64,000 bases of DNA, from assembly GCF_028453695.1 (NCBI RefSeq), contig NC_135773.1, positions 15,872,001 to 15,936,000 of the forward strand, read 5' to 3'. This document shows, piece after piece, positions 26,481 to 37,100 of this stretch. Made by a program: the position numbers and the translations under genes. The first letter of the stretch is position 1. Each line of letters opens with the position of its first letter. Origin of the DNA: Augochlora pura. Taxonomy: Eukaryota > Arthropoda > Insecta > Hymenoptera > Halictidae. The notes beneath the pieces are model-generated. The model was given only the letters and a program-made list of their open reading frames with translations, had not been told where the DNA came from and ran no database searches.

Positions 26481-26497
26481 TTTTACGAGGCGTAAAA
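26481..26497. promoter_or_regulatory. Palindromic Caudal/posterior-Hox-type site
   Basis: TTTTACG-AGG-CGTAAAA is a perfect inverted repeat with a 3-bp spacer. TTTTAC/TTTTAT words are the core recognised by Caudal and Abd-B class homeodomains. Nearby CATAAAAC (26407-26414) adds a further core. It lies about 7.6 kb upstream of the Kr start. The link to Kr is inference. Confidence 0.3.
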
Positions 26498-26776
26498 GAC
26501 CGAAGGAAAGGTGGCCCCGTGCTCTTTCCCCGGTCGCGGGGTACCGTGCTTCGCCCGCGCCAAGGACCCTCAAGCCTCCCCAATATTTTCGTACCTGATA
26601 ATTTGCGCAATAAAATTATAAAAGCACGGGACGGCCCTCGCAATAAGTCGTCGGCCAGCAAAAACAACCACCGGGAGAAAGGTTGCCAGGACTTTGGAGA
26701 TCCCTTTTGTGCGAAACTAGAGCAGTCCTAATTTTAATTGCCGGTACCCATCATCTCGTTGCGTACTCGCTTTTGC

Positions 26777-26876
26777 NNNNNNNNNNNNNNNNNNNNNNNN
26801 NNNNNNNNNNNNNNNNNNNNNNNNNNNNNNNNNNNNNNNNNNNNNNNNNNNNNNNNNNNNNNNNNNNNNNNNNNNN
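26777..26876. other. Assembly gap (100 N)
   Basis: A run of exactly 100 N, the usual placeholder for a gap of unknown size. Sequence across it is missing, and open frames running through it are artefacts. Confidence 0.99.
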
Positions 26877-27253
26877 CCCGGGCTTCGTCGGATCTGTATC
26901 CTCTTCTCGCTTCAACGTCGTATACGACCGTAATAGAGACATTTTCGAGGACACCCAGTAAAACGCGCCAAGTTACGAAGCTCCAACACCCCCTCTTAAC
27001 AACGCTGCAGACATTGAACGCTGACAAGGAGTGCTCCGGCAACCCTTAGGTCCATTTTACAGCTTAAATATGGGCCAGTCGTTACGTTATATTTTCGTGC
27101 TGATTTTTAAGGTCTCAGAAACTACATTTTCGTCCTTCTTCTGACACCATCGTCGTTATTTCAATGGCAGTTATAGCCATTTCTATATTCGTTCTATATT
27201 ATATTTTTACAATGTTTCCCCCATTAAAACGCGTCAGACGAATAACCATCGAA

Positions 27254-27676
27254 GCATCTCTTTCGCTACAAAATTCTGGGTGAAGAATTCCACGATTTTT
27301 ACCATTTCTTTTTTTTACAATTTTCATTGCAATAAAAAAGCGAGGTAGTAAAAAATTCCAGAAATTTTAATGCATGAATGCGATGCAATCAAAACATGTC
27401 CGCCATCTTCATGATATAAAAGTGTACGCCGCTTTTATTTATACTAATTATTCCTGTTTTGGGAGCACGACCTAAAAGATTCTACATTTTTTATCGCATA
27501 AGAGCGCGAAACAGTAATGGTTAATAAAAATAGAAGGGATGCGTTTTTACGGAATCGAAATTGTGAAAATGGTAAAAACTGTGAAATTTTTCGTATGGCT
27601 GCAATAAAAATTGTGAAACATGGTAAAAAGTCGTGGAAGCTTTTCCGAGTAGAATTATTTAGCGAAAGACATACCC
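27254..27676. repeat. Long imperfect inverted repeat (arms about 78 bp, spacer about 265 bp)
   Basis: The left arm, about 27254-27332 (TCTTTCGCTACAAAATTCT, TTCCACGATTTTTACCATTT, TTGCAATAAAAA), is mirrored by the right arm at about 27600-27676 (GCAATAAAAATTGTGAAACA, TGGTAAAAAGTCGTGGAA, GCGAAAGACAT). The spacer is AT-rich. It could be a decayed foldback element or a transcript hairpin; no termini were resolved. Confidence 0.55.
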
Positions 27677-27818
27677 CGTTGACAATTTCGTTGTTACTTC
27701 TCAGTCAAGTACTAACGCGATAGAAATGGTAAAAATGTGGGGAATGCGGAATTGTTTCGATGAAATACAAAATAGTCAAAAACAAACGAACGAGACGCGA
27801 GTGACAAATGGCCGACGC

Positions 27819-27960
27819 TTAACTCTCTGCACCACGGTGCATTCTTCCCAGCAGGTATATCGAATGGGGTGGCTGAAAGGGTTACAAGCCTCATCTGGCG
27901 CACAATGGGTCTACGCCAGGTAGAAGCACGACGCTTTCACGACGGACGTCCAAGGGTTAA
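27819..27960. mobile_element. Short TTAA element candidate (142 bp)
   Basis: It starts TTAACTCTCTGCACC and ends GTCCAAGGGTTAA. The inverted match is good only over the first ten or so bases, so the call rests on TTAA plus the common CCCTT-type terminus. Only one copy was recognised. Confidence 0.35.
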
Positions 27961-28435
27961 GTATCGTAATAATTGCCAATAATCTGGCCATTGTAAACAG
28001 TTTTTCGACGCGTCCGACCCGGCGATGTCGGATTCTAGGTCTTGAAAAAACCAACCCAGCGCCCGATATTTGCTCTTTTCTTGTCGGAGGTTACCACCAA
28101 TTGCGTAATCGGGACAAATCCGAGTGTCTTAGAACCCTTTCAAGGAGAGATTATGGATCATTAGGAGATATTTATGACATCGAAATAGACAGTTATATTT
28201 CGGGGTTACGAAATCCTCGAGCTTCGATGTTTCCCTCGGAAGAATATTTGTTGAAGTTTCGACGAAATTCGATTACTTCGGAAAAATATTCGTTGAATTT
28301 TCAACGATGTTCTGAAATTGCTTTGATAGAATAAAAAGAAGGAAGTTCGTTTAGAATATCTATTAAAAGTATCTTCACGAATAGCTTTGATAACTAAGCT
28401 ATATAGTTCGACCTATTAATACAGCGATTAACACG

Positions 28436-28784
28436 TTAAGTGCAGAGCTAATTTTACTTGATTTTCCGTCTAAGCGAACAGTTGAAAATTAAATGTAATT
28501 TTAATGAAAAAGTATTCGCTTCTTAAAGAAAATTAACACATTTTATTGTTAAATGGAATGTGCAATAGAATTAAACAATTTTACAATGATCTAAATTCTT
28601 TCTACTCAAATATATCTTTACATCAGACACTTTACACTCTTTTCGGAAATAATCTATGCAAAATCTAAATTCTTTGTATTCCTACAAATCTTTATACTTA
28701 CATAGTCTTTTTCTAACTGATCGCTAGAACGCCGGCTAAACAGAATGTTCGCTTTTAGTCCCTATGGACCGATGTCGCACTTAA
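28436..28784. mobile_element. TTAAGTGC-ended element candidate (349 bp)
   Basis: The left end TTAAGTGCAGAG and the right end, which reads TTAAGTGCGACA on the other strand, are inverted copies. A subterminal AAGCGAACA occurs inverted on both sides. The interior is AT-rich and non-coding. Confidence 0.4.
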
Positions 28785-29296
28785 CGATCGTTTCATCCCC
28801 ACAAATAAATTCTTTTACAACTTTTCATTTAACTATCACCATTGCTTCAAAAAAGTATAACCAATCAACTAAAATATGGCTGAAAACGACAAGTAATTAG
28901 GTCAGAGAATGATAGCTCCCTTGTGCGAACACGTCAATAAAAATCTATGCCGGGCTGAGTTTATAGAACAAATGAAACATACATATAAATATCTGTCCCC
29001 ATTGCAGAGACGAATTCTTGTTTTTCATATTCTACAGGTCGTATTTAGGATGATATTTTCACATTAAGGAACTAATCTTTAAATCTGAACAATTTGAAAA
29101 CAGTTTAACAGTCGCTTAATAAGTTTAATAAAACTTATTAAGAAGTACTATAATTCTTTCGATTCGTATGTAGAATCGATTGCTAACAATTCGATGGAAA
29201 TTCCTGCGAGATTTACACTTACGATCGCTACAATAGATCGCCTAGAATTTAGATCGGATCCCGCTATATAGCGCTTCCCGTATTTTCCTCGCGACT

Positions 29297-29306
29297 TATA
29301 TAAAAG
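29297..29306 (+). promoter_or_regulatory. TATA-box-like element
   Basis: TATATAAAAG followed by C-rich sequence looks like a strong TATA box. No convincing gene starts within the next few hundred bases, so it may be fortuitous or mark an unannotated non-coding transcript. Confidence 0.25.
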
Positions 29307-30297
29307 ACACCCCTATACCTGCGCGTTTTTTTTTCACAATATTTTGTCAGGCCTGTATGCGGTAGTACTTACTAGCCGCACTCAATCTTCTATTACACAT
29401 CACTCCCCTTTTACCTCCGTCTTCAAATGCTATTACAAAAATACAAGCTTGTTCAAATTTAATTTGCAGGTTCCAAACGAATTTTCTGAACAGAACTTTC
29501 AACTTTGGTCAAATCGCATTGAATATAGAATGAGAAAAAGAGAGAGATAAACGAGACGCTTGATGTGGAAATTAAAAATAGTCTTCAAACAACAGTTATT
29601 TTAAAATCACCGAATGTTCTACATTCGACCAACTATATAGCACTATCGATCTTATCTATACCATTTCGTTGATAAAACTTCTTTCGCTTCGTAACTACAA
29701 AATTAAAAACAGTCATTATGCAGAAGTCAAGTCTCGAAAACGACAATTCACATTATAAGCATTCCGAAAGACTTGATCGGCACAAGACAAAGAGCAACCT
29801 GCCCTCGCGAGATTTACGACACTGCCACTTCACGCAGTGTACAAATAATGATCTGCCACAATAGCGGCCGTCCAAAGAATCCTCGCTAATTCCTCACGCT
29901 CGCGTGTGCCACCCTGAAAACCCCTAAGAGGTACGTCTCTCTCAAAACGCGGAATTAAAAAGACCCCATAGGAGGGTAAAACTGCACCGTGCTAATTCGT
30001 CAGACCACGGGCATCGAGATCTCGCTTGTCTGTCCTCTCGTGGACACAGTTCCATCCCCTTGGTGATCCCGCCACGCGGCGGTATCTGCGGATCTCCGTC
30101 TCTATCCGAAGGAGGACAACGGGCTGACAGGGTGGAGTATGTGCCCTCACACGCGCGCGCAGGCACACACGCGCGCCGCAAGGTTAACACGTGAAAGGTA
30201 ACACGCGCCTGAGCCCCTGCTTTCTTCCGCTTTTTTATCGTGCACCGGGTAAGTTTTTCGCTTCGGGCACGCGCTGCGCACGTTCGAGCACAGCCAG

Positions 30298-30328
30298 GTG
30301 AGAGAGAAAGAGAGAGAGAGAGAGAGAC
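30298..30328. repeat. (AG)n microsatellite
   Basis: An AG run inside a GC-rich island (29940-30640) that otherwise contains CACACGCGCGC-type words and no recognisable gene. Confidence 0.9.
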
Positions 30329-30842
30329 GGGACCGCGCTTTTCACCCCCGAAAAAAAGGAACCAGGGGTGGAAGCTCGGTCGAATTCGTTTTCGGAAAAA
30401 AACAGTGGGAACCCTGTGCTCCACGGGGCATTGTGGCGAGCGTTATCGCGCGCGGAAGTCGCGAGCGGATTCCGCTGCATTCCGCTGCACCACCCCGCGC
30501 AAATTGCATTGTTCGGGCATCGTTTGATTCACCCCAAAACAGAGACGGGTGCTACGGACGATCGTTCGCATAACAGAACGCGGTGCAGCGGTTTAAGGGT
30601 CGGAAAAAATCGGTTTTCTGGATCTGCATGCGCGCAGATTTTTTAGGACTTACAGAAGCTTGAGGACGGTGGAAATCAAAAGAGTATGGTTGTAGGGAAA
30701 TATATATAAATAATAGGAAACAGAGAAACATTGCTGTAAAATAATGTTTCGAAATTGAGACAAATTGTTGCAAAGCAATGTTTCGAAATTGAGACACATT
30801 TTCGCAAAACATCGAAGCGAGGGAAATGCCTCGTAGTAAGAA

Positions 30843-31227
30843 TTAACTCTTTGAGGCTTGGTAGGTTAAAAACTATCCCACCTTCTGCTTAGCTTCTTAT
30901 CCATGGTGGGATATATTTTAACCCACTTTAAAAAGTTTAAGTAACTCATGGTCATACAGTTTAACATCTTTTATTTATTTAAAGTTACCATTAAATTTGC
31001 AATGCTATGCGCCAACGGTAGATGCGTAAATAAGTGAACAAAAATTGATACAGATCAAAACGCATCAGTAAGTTCTGTTTCCTACTGTGATTAAGGTAGT
31101 TTGGATTAAATTTTTAAAAATTTATTATGACTAAAAATATTGTTTTATAATAGAGAAACATATTATTTGATGTTTTATTACTTGGGGTATTAATTTCTTT
31201 CAATTTCTTTCTTTCTCAAAGAATTAA
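30843..31227. mobile_element. TTAA MITE, family 'TTTGAG', copy 3 (shorter)
   Basis: The left end TTAACTCTTTGAGGC and the right end CTCAAAGAATTAA are near-perfect inverted copies. The first 250 bp match copies 1 and 2 (GGGATATATTTTAACCCAC, GATGCGTAAATAA); the rest is shortened. It lies 2.4 kb upstream of the candidate Kr initiator, closer to it than any other called MITE on the 5' side. Confidence 0.65.
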
Positions 31228-31546
31228 TAGTAACCTTAATCGAAATGGGATAAACGTTAATAATTGTAGAAAATGCAACGACAAATGAATCATCCTGTAA
31301 TCACATTAGGCATATTTCGCACATATCCGGCGTAAGAATGGCAGATCAGACCGAAAGTGTTGCGAAGATTACGCTTATGCAGTGTATCAGGCGAGTAAAC
31401 ACTTTTTACCGGTTTCTACTTCAAAATGCCGAGTCTTATCGACGTTATCGTTTTTCAATAATGAATATCTGTATCATTTGGACTGAAGTTCAAACAAGAT
31501 AATTAAGCAGTAACGATGTACTTGCTGTTGCAACGGTAGAACAGAG

Positions 31547-31759
31547 ATTATATATACATATATATATATATATAATTATAATTAATATAATATATAAATA
31601 ATTATATATAATTATAATTAATATAATATATAAATAACTATATATAATTATAATTAATATAATATATATAATTATATATAATTATAATTAATATAATATA
31701 TATAATTATATATAATTATAATTAATATAATACATATAATTATATAATATATATAATTA
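31547..31759. repeat. AT-only minisatellite, five copies of 34-36 bp
   Basis: A (TA)n start followed by five near-identical units beginning ATATAATTATAATTAATATA. The first two units are 36 bp and the last three 34 bp. Near-identity suggests recent expansion. Confidence 0.85.
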
Positions 31760-33640
31760 CTCTGCCGAAAAATTCGACTTTTACTTCTTCAGAGAGACAT
31801 TATTGGCGCACGGGCGTCGGCCTCGTTCTACCTGGCAATATCGCTTTCCTATCGAATAGTTATCTTATCGTCTACGCGCTATCTCATTCTATATTTCGAG
31901 TCGCGAAGTACACCAGTCACGGATCAATCGCAAAATTTCCCCCCGCTTTTTTTATTTTCTTCGCTTTTCCGACGAGTATCAATACATCGGGCCGCGCCGG
32001 ATCGCGTCTCTTCCATTGCGATCCCCATGCACGTGCACGGTTCACGGAACTTCGACATTGTTCTCAATATTTCAAGAACGGTCGATACGGAAAGTTGTAC
32101 CGTCGGCTGCGATGTCCACAAATCGTATGCCGTCTTCAGTCTCCCTTGGTTATTAGAATCGTGCATGCATCATAAAACATACAGCAGTGCTGTGTACACG
32201 TTTCTTAGGCATTCCCTCCCCTAAAAAGAAAAGGAGAAAACATTTAAAATGAAACACCTCCGACGATCGGAATCGATGAGGACTTCACCAGCGCGATTCT
32301 ATCTCGAAGGACAATTCAAATGCAATTCGAGTAAAATACAATTAACACTTTCCGTTCTATTTAATAATATTTGATTTGCAAATATTCAAAGATGTGTACA
32401 AATTCATATAAATCGAATATTATCATAATATGTTACATTGTTCCAAACGTTTACTATATAATATATGGGTTCATAAGTGCTGGTAGGTAACATCCATGAT
32501 GGCGCGAAATGCAAAGGGTTGAACGCAAAACGACGATAGAATCACGTTGAAGATACCAGAGGAATTTTAATCTCTGAATTGTTGATGTTCGCACATTTTT
32601 AGTAGTAAAGAATAGCAGAAAAGTTTTTCTGGACTCGTTGATAACATCGTCATTAGAGAAAATAGAGAAATTGCAATCGTTGTAATTCTGGAGAAAACAA
32701 TGGCTCCTGAATTTATAACAATACGTAACATATAATGTAACTGCATTTCATCTAATTCCTTTACCAGACTAGATGCGGCATTCTTTGTTCACAAACATTG
32801 CACAATTTACATTATGTATTTTCGATTTACATCACTGTACATATTACATCTACGATTTACGGGGTATGTTGCCTGTTTAATTAATAAATATTAATAACAG
32901 TAATAATAACAATAACATTCAACACTTTTAAACAATTGTGGTTACTATGAAGTAGCGAATTGCTTCCGGGTATAATAAATTCTATATTGAATAAGAATAA
33001 AAGAACATATCAATCTCGAGAAATCTGAAGAAACAAAGCATCGCTGGAATGACTCCTAGAAGATCTCCGCCCATGCTATGGTCCTCTTTATCGCGTCTGT
33101 TCGCGGTCTGAAAGGGTGAGCGACGCAACATTCGGTTTATACTTACGTAGTATCACCTGCCCCACTCGCCCCGCAACCCCGGAGCCACCCACATCCTTGG
33201 TATCTTTTCTCTCGCAGGTTTCACCGATTACCCGCCTTCTGCGGCGGTCCTCGTCCATCGTTCCATCCCCTACCCTCTGGGTCTTCGCCACACTCTCGAG
33301 ACCCTCCACCCTTAAAGATCACGGTCGCAGGTTCACCCTGTCTCTTCTAGATCAATCCGTCTCTCTCTTCCTAGATCGGCATCTTTCTCTGGGCAGAAGG
33401 CAGCGGGTACATCCCTCTCTCGCGATCCTTTGGCACCCCGACAGTCCTCCATCCCCGTCTAGCACGCGCCGCACCGCTTTCTCCCCTCAGCGCGGCTTGT
33501 TTCTGCGACTCGCGCATCCGGGGTTGCGACTCGAGAGGGTAGAGGGACTCTAACCGACACTAGGTGGGGATTTCGAAAGGTGGGGATAGCCACGGCAGCA
33601 GGGTGGGAGATGTTTGACTACAGAGAGCGCGACTCGATTG
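31760..33640. other. Region just upstream of the Kr candidate promoter
   Basis: Unique AT-rich sequence, then a C/T-rich, GC-rich block from 33050 to 33550. A 145-codon + strand frame there lacks an ATG start and domain. CTACCTG (Zelda-type) lies at 31828-31834. Promoter-proximal control elements are likely here by position only. Confidence 0.4.
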
Positions 33641-33646
33641 TCAGTT
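33641..33646 (+). promoter_or_regulatory. Candidate initiator (Inr) of the Kr promoter
   Basis: TCAGTT matches the arthropod initiator consensus and sits 473 nt before the Kr start codon, with +1 at A33643. A GAGAG motif lies just upstream at 33623-33627 and there is no TATA box near -30. At +28 the sequence AGTAAC only partly fits a DPE. Support comes from the almost AUG-free interval between here and the start codon. Other TSSs, or a 5' UTR intron, remain possible. Confidence 0.45.
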
Positions 33647-34115
33647 AGTATTGGGTTAGGTCAGCCCAGAGTAACGTCGTTGATCGTCGTCGTTTCTGTT
33701 GGCCGGACGGCGACGTTTGTTGTTTATAGTAGAGTAGTTACACACGTTTTGCGTCACTCTTGTTTCCCTTATTTCATCCGATCTTACCCGTCTGCCTTGA
33801 GTTGCTCGCCATCAGCCTTTTTTCTTTCTACCTGGAAATAATCTTGCAAATTCGGTACGGTAAATCTTCTCGATCTCCTTGATCCGCACGTGGACCCGTG
33901 TAAGAGCCGCGTGCCGATCGCCGAGGACTCGGCTGGATCATCTCCCCGTGGATCGTTCTCCCGAGATCGTCGGTGTGCAGTGGTGTTTTCGCCGCCCAGC
34001 TCGATCTACGTTTCGCCGTCGAACCGCAGTTGATCTCGTCGGAAGTGAATAATCATATTGTGCACAAGAAAGTGGATGGAGTGTCAAAGTGAAAACAGCC
34101 AGTACGGATCGTAGA
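33643..34115 (+). other. Kr: Probable Kr 5' leader
   Basis: I read this stretch for ATG on the + strand and found only one, at 34076-34078. Such depletion is typical of transcribed leaders. The stretch is GC-richer than its surroundings and leads directly to the conserved start codon. A CTACCTG heptamer (reverse of the Zelda/TAGteam motif CAGGTAG) occurs at 33828-33834. The 5' end is inferred from the candidate initiator. Confidence 0.5.
34076..34114 (+). CDS. Upstream ORF (12 codons) in the Kr leader
   Basis: ATG at 34076 opens 12 codons (MECQSENSQYGS) ending in TAG at 34112-34114, one base before the Kr ATG at 34116. Its start context is weak (T at -3, G at +4). In a scanning model it would favour leaky scanning or termination next to the main start, and so could lower Kr translation. 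The peptide itself shows no motif. The role is inference; the ORF is read directly. Confidence 0.5.
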   Translation: MECQSENSQYGS

Positions 34116-34155
34116 ATGGCACTGTCTTATCTGCAAGAGGCGCAACTAAACGCAG
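34116..34155 (+). CDS. Kr: Kr coding exon 1 (13 codons plus one base)
   Basis: This exon encodes MALSYLQEAQLNA plus the first base of a Gly codon and ends at CAG|GTAGG, a strong donor. It is too short to be found by ORF length. I placed it by the match of its peptide to the conserved Krüppel N-terminus and by the fit of its phase-1 junction to the acceptor at 38503. The joined codon GGA reads Gly14, followed by LLTSQ. Confidence 0.93.
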
Positions 34156-37100
34156 GTAGGTTGCTTCTACAAGCTGACTCAACGTATCATGCGAGCTGTC
34201 GTCGCAGAGAGATTCCTCGATCGTCGCGCGATTCAAACAATTTCTGAGCGGTGTTCGCGCGCCATCGTACAGTACGCGACGTGGCGTGTGATTCGCGAAA
34301 CAAAAGTCTCCGCGGTCCTCCGCAGCCCGCGTTTGTTTTGCACGCGAACTTTGAAGGTTAATCGGTGTATTTTCTTCGTATACGCGGGCCGACCTCGTGG
34401 TCTACTGACCCGATCGAAACGCAGAGTATCGCACGACGTATCTGAAGCCGGATTTCTCGCAGGATAGAGAGAACCGTGGTTTCGTAGTTTTCGGGTCGTG
34501 TTTGGCCCGCCGCCAGGATCTAAAAGCGCCCGCGGGCGACACGCTCCGGTGTTGTGACACATTGTAAACATCGATGAGCCAGGAAAACGCGAAATCGCTC
34601 GACGCCAGCCAACGGAGGAAAATGTGCGGAGGATTTCGCGGTTCCCGACGACCAAACTAAAAATAACACAGTCGAAAAACGCTTCGGTGTATTAGCATCT
34701 TTGTCGCGGTATATTCGTCGGCCGCCGTTCGCCGTTCGCCTGCCGGTTTCTCACACCGCTGTTCGGAAGAGAAGTACATTTCTTCGTCTGATGTCGCCGC
34801 CGGTCTACGCGATAGCCAGGTTATAAACAATGTATAGTATATTTGGGTGAACGCCGCGGCGCGGTAATAGGCGCGCTGTATTTTCGTTTCGATAGACGGA
34901 TAGGATTTCAATGGATCTGCGACGAAGGTCGCGTCATTAGTATTTGTAGCAATTAAGCCCTGAGAAACCGGAGGAAATAACATTATTTCCTACGGGTTTA
35001 ATGTTTCGGGCGGTTCTCTTTTCTTACGATTCGTGTTATGAAATCGTTGGAAATTTAGTAAAAAGTGTTCTCCTTTATCGCTCTACGTGAAGAACGCATT
35101 GTTTACCTTGTTTAAAATGTTATTCAAGAGGAAATGTTCTTATCATTAGGATACTTGAAAATCGTTTTTGATTTGGCAGATCACTTTCGTAGAAACACCG
35201 AAAAATTTTAAGCTACATTTTTTAAAACGATTTTAAGTTATTCTAAACATAATGTCTTAAGACTTCGTTTACACCGTAATAAAATGTATTAAATTACTTT
35301 ATTACTCTTTGGAAAATGAAGAATGTTCAAAATGATAATTTCAATGCGTTTAAGATTGTAAATTTTATGAAATCATATCGCACGCTATTGTTGAGAATAT
35401 ATTTAGCTTGTTATTGTTCGTTGCATTTATATTATCAGTATTAGAAAATTATCTTTGAAACGTCGTAGAAAATCTGTTCATTAAAGAAATCGATGTGCTA
35501 GAATTTATTTAATCATCACTTATTAGTCCTTTGCAGTTTGAATTAAGTTTATACATTAGTGTTATACTAATCGGAATTAATTTTCGTTGAACGAACATTA
35601 ATACGTAATATGCAAGATTAAGTAGGAGAAACAAAATTTATTAATTCTCTTTTAAAGTTTTGATATACGCAAGACAATAATATGTCTCAATTTTCTATAA
35701 AACTAAATAACTGAAGAAATAAATGAATAGCTTTAGTGGCTGAGAGTAGACACGCGACCGCAAAGAATTAGGAAAATCATTATATATACAATTTGAAATC
35801 ACTAATTATAATATTTTAGAAATCGCTTAGAGTTTCTACGATCAAGAAATTGTCTCTGTGACGAAATTACAATATATATTTCAAAATAGTTTCTAAAAAC
35901 CACATAGATATTCTGCAATCAAAAAATGATCTCGACTTCGCTAAACGAGTATCGTTCGCTTAAAAGATCGCTGCAGCTCTCGAAAATCAAAATGTCTAGC
36001 AAATCGCGAGATCAAAGATGGAAAAAAGTTTACAGAAAATGTTCTTAGCAATCGTGATTATGCGCGAGCAAACGTATATCCTCGGCGGAAAAAATGTCTC
36101 GGTTTTCTTGGAGGGAAAAAGGGATTCTCTCAAAGGGAATATCGGGGTTGGCGACCAATTAGGGAAGGGATGGCGGCGGGGGAGGCGGTGCTCGTCGTGT
36201 TGCCGGGAAACGGCGATTGTAGGCTTGTAAGAATCCTAGCCCGCGTCGAGGGAGTTTCAGGGCATCGTCGTCGACGTCGTCGGCCTCGAAGAAAGAGAAT
36301 AGAAAAGAGAGAGAGGAGATCTTACGCACCCTTATTGATTCGACGGGTCTCGTTACGCGTGGCCCCTCTTTCTAAACGGTCCATTAATTAGCGAACCCGC
36401 TGGCAACATGGCTACTCCACTCGCTCCTGTTTCCTTTCACCGAAAAATTTCCCTCCTACCGTAGAGAGATTTTCACCGGTACAGTGTCCGCTCGGCTCGG
36501 CTCGGCTCGGCTAGGCTCGCTCGATCGCAAGAAATAATAAAATTTTTCGCTGGGAACTTGAGGGGTCGTCGGCGGTTTTTAGAACTCCGAAAGTGGACCG
36601 CTGGCTAATCAGATTACGTAGTCGGCCGGCAACGTCGGTCACGCGTGTGAGCAATCATCGGACGCAACCCTAATTCGCGCCGCGGTTTTTCTACCCCCGA
36701 AGAGAATCTTCGGGGCACGCGCGACGTACACTTTGCTGCACGCGTAAAAATAAGTACTGCGGATGCTGGGCTTCTTCTGCGCCATCTTCTCCTGTAGTTT
36801 ACTGGAATATCAGTTAGGAAAATTCTAGATCGGTACGGTGGTGTTAGATTTTACAGAAAGAAATTCTCAACCTTTGCTCCTCGGTTATTCTCGCTTTTGC
36901 GGCATTTAGAAGCGGATTCTTTTTGTACTTTCACGCCATATATACGTCTCATTAATTAATAATTTCCTGCTTTAATGTTGAATCTACGAATGCTGGTCAA
37001 ATGACCCGTTTCATATATCTTATTTAGCAATTATTCCTATTACAAGATGTTTCTATGAAAAGTGATGTAATAAATTTCTCCGAAGTGAATTTCCTAATAA

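Larger units (their letters stand above)
24626..28435. other. Gene-free spacer with assembly gap
   Basis: It holds the POU octamer, the palindrome, the 100-N gap, the 27254-27676 inverted repeat and a small TTAA candidate. GC-rich 26290-26720 lies beside the gap. No gene recognised; an exon hidden in the gap cannot be excluded. Confidence 0.45.
28785..30842. other. Gene-free spacer with GC-rich island
   Basis: The island 29870-30640 contains CGCGC/CACACG words and an AG run. Its overlapping frames on both strands are low-complexity. The TATA-like element at 29297 is the only other point of note. Confidence 0.45.

Noticed and set aside
32342..32524. Possible TTAA element (TTAACACTTTCCG ... 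GCAAAGGGTTGAA)
   Set aside because: The right end lacks TTAA and the termini agree only weakly. If real it would be one exception to the MITE-free interval around Kr.
33116..33553. 145-codon Ser/Pro-rich + frame upstream of the Kr promoter
   Set aside because: It starts on GTG in a C/T-rich tract. The composition explains both the openness and the Ser/Pro content.
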